DNA from: Candidatus Aphodovivens avistercoris
GTDB lineage: Bacteria > Actinomycetota > Coriobacteriia > Coriobacteriales > Eggerthellaceae
Assembly (NCBI GenBank): GCA_018710945.1
Contig: DVIW01000009.1
Coordinates: forward strand, 1-51,870
Direction: 5' to 3'
Length of the DNA stretch: 51,870 bases
Shown here one piece after another: positions 51,631 to 51,870 of this stretch. The position numbers and the translations under genes are program-made. The notes beneath the pieces are model-generated. The model did not search any database and had not been told where the DNA came from. It was given only the letters and a program-made list of their open reading frames with translations. Position 1 is the first letter of the stretch, and each line of letters begins with the position of its first letter.

Positions 51631-51870
51631 ATGGCTAAGGAAAAGTTCGAGCGTACCAAGCCGCATGTTAACATTGGTACGATCGGCCACGTCGACCACG
51701 GCAAGACGACGCTGACGGCTGCCATCTCCAAGACGCTGTCCGAGAACGACGGCTCTCACGGCACCGCCAACGCGGACTTCACCGCCTTCGACCAGATCGA
51801 CAAGGCTCCCGAGGAGCGCGAGCGCGGCATCACGATCTCCATCGCTCACATCGAGTACGAGACCGACACC
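51631..51870 (+). CDS. tuf: Elongation factor Tu, N-terminal part
   Basis: First 80 residues; the frame is open at the right edge. EF-Tu delivers aminoacyl-tRNA to the ribosome. [20 protein letters not shown], the P-loop GHVDHGKTT and the switch I end EERERGITI are visible. AAAAGGAGGAG precedes the ATG. It follows a tRNA cluster rather than fusA, a position resembling tufB in enterobacteria. Confidence 0.98.
   Translation, partial: MAKEKFERTKPHVNIGTIGHVDHGKTTLTAAISKTLSENDGSHGTANADFTAFDQIDKAPEERERGITISIAHIEYETDT

Overview
The window reads as chromosome of a high-GC, strictly anaerobic actinobacterium. I infer class Coriobacteriia, most likely family Eggerthellaceae. The evidence is the GC-rich coding sequence with many GTG starts, GC-rich hairpin terminators, pyruvate:ferredoxin oxidoreductase, a flavodiiron protein, a Tat-type lipoprotein, and ribosomal-protein order of the actinobacterial kind. 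No database search was possible, so species is not assigned.

Layout. (1) 1-2633: the end of fusA followed by rpsJ-rplC-rplD-rplW, the first part of the S10 operon. tuf is not in its usual place between fusA and rpsJ. (2) 2634-21016: an 18.4-kb block sits between rplW and rplB, genes that are normally adjacent. It holds a structured intergenic RNA region, an orphan FtsX-type permease with a coiled coil, trigger factor, a flavodiiron protein, a diacylglycerol-kinase-like lipid kinase, then the most unusual set in the window (10494-18347): an alpha/beta hydrolase, a divergent acyl carrier protein, a phosphotransacylase, a butyrate-type acyl kinase, an MFS exporter/importer, a NarL-type response regulator with a soluble histidine kinase, and a holo-ACP synthase. 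A YgiQ-type radical SAM protein follows. (3) 21017-31040: rplB through rpmD, then rplO-secY-adk, restarted by an excellent promoter at 20815-20843 and interrupted by several structured leaders. (4) 31221-33398: a polytopic glycosyltransferase-like membrane protein. (5) 33518-44665: amino-sugar and sialic-acid catabolism: nagB-nagA, then on the other strand nanE-nanK-nanA and a peptide/opine-type ABC transporter with a permease-ATPase fusion, with its Tat-lipoprotein binding protein divergent. (6) 45056-48595: pyruvate:ferredoxin oxidoreductase. (7) 48776-50960: an aspartate aminotransferase of the AspT/Ic type and an unrecognised protein. (8) 51193-51870: a strong promoter, tRNA-Tyr, tRNA-Thr and tRNA-Met, a hairpin terminator, and the start of tuf.

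How the genes may work together. The nan/nag genes form a complete route from N-acetylneuraminate to fructose-6-phosphate, with a candidate dedicated transporter beside them. The ACP/phosphotransacylase/acyl-kinase/hydrolase set could pass an acyl group from a substrate to a phosphopantetheine thiol, then to phosphate and finally to ADP, giving ATP by substrate-level phosphorylation under control of the adjacent two-component system. That scheme is inference; the gene set, order and motifs are seen directly. No CRISPR array, insertion sequence or prophage gene was found.
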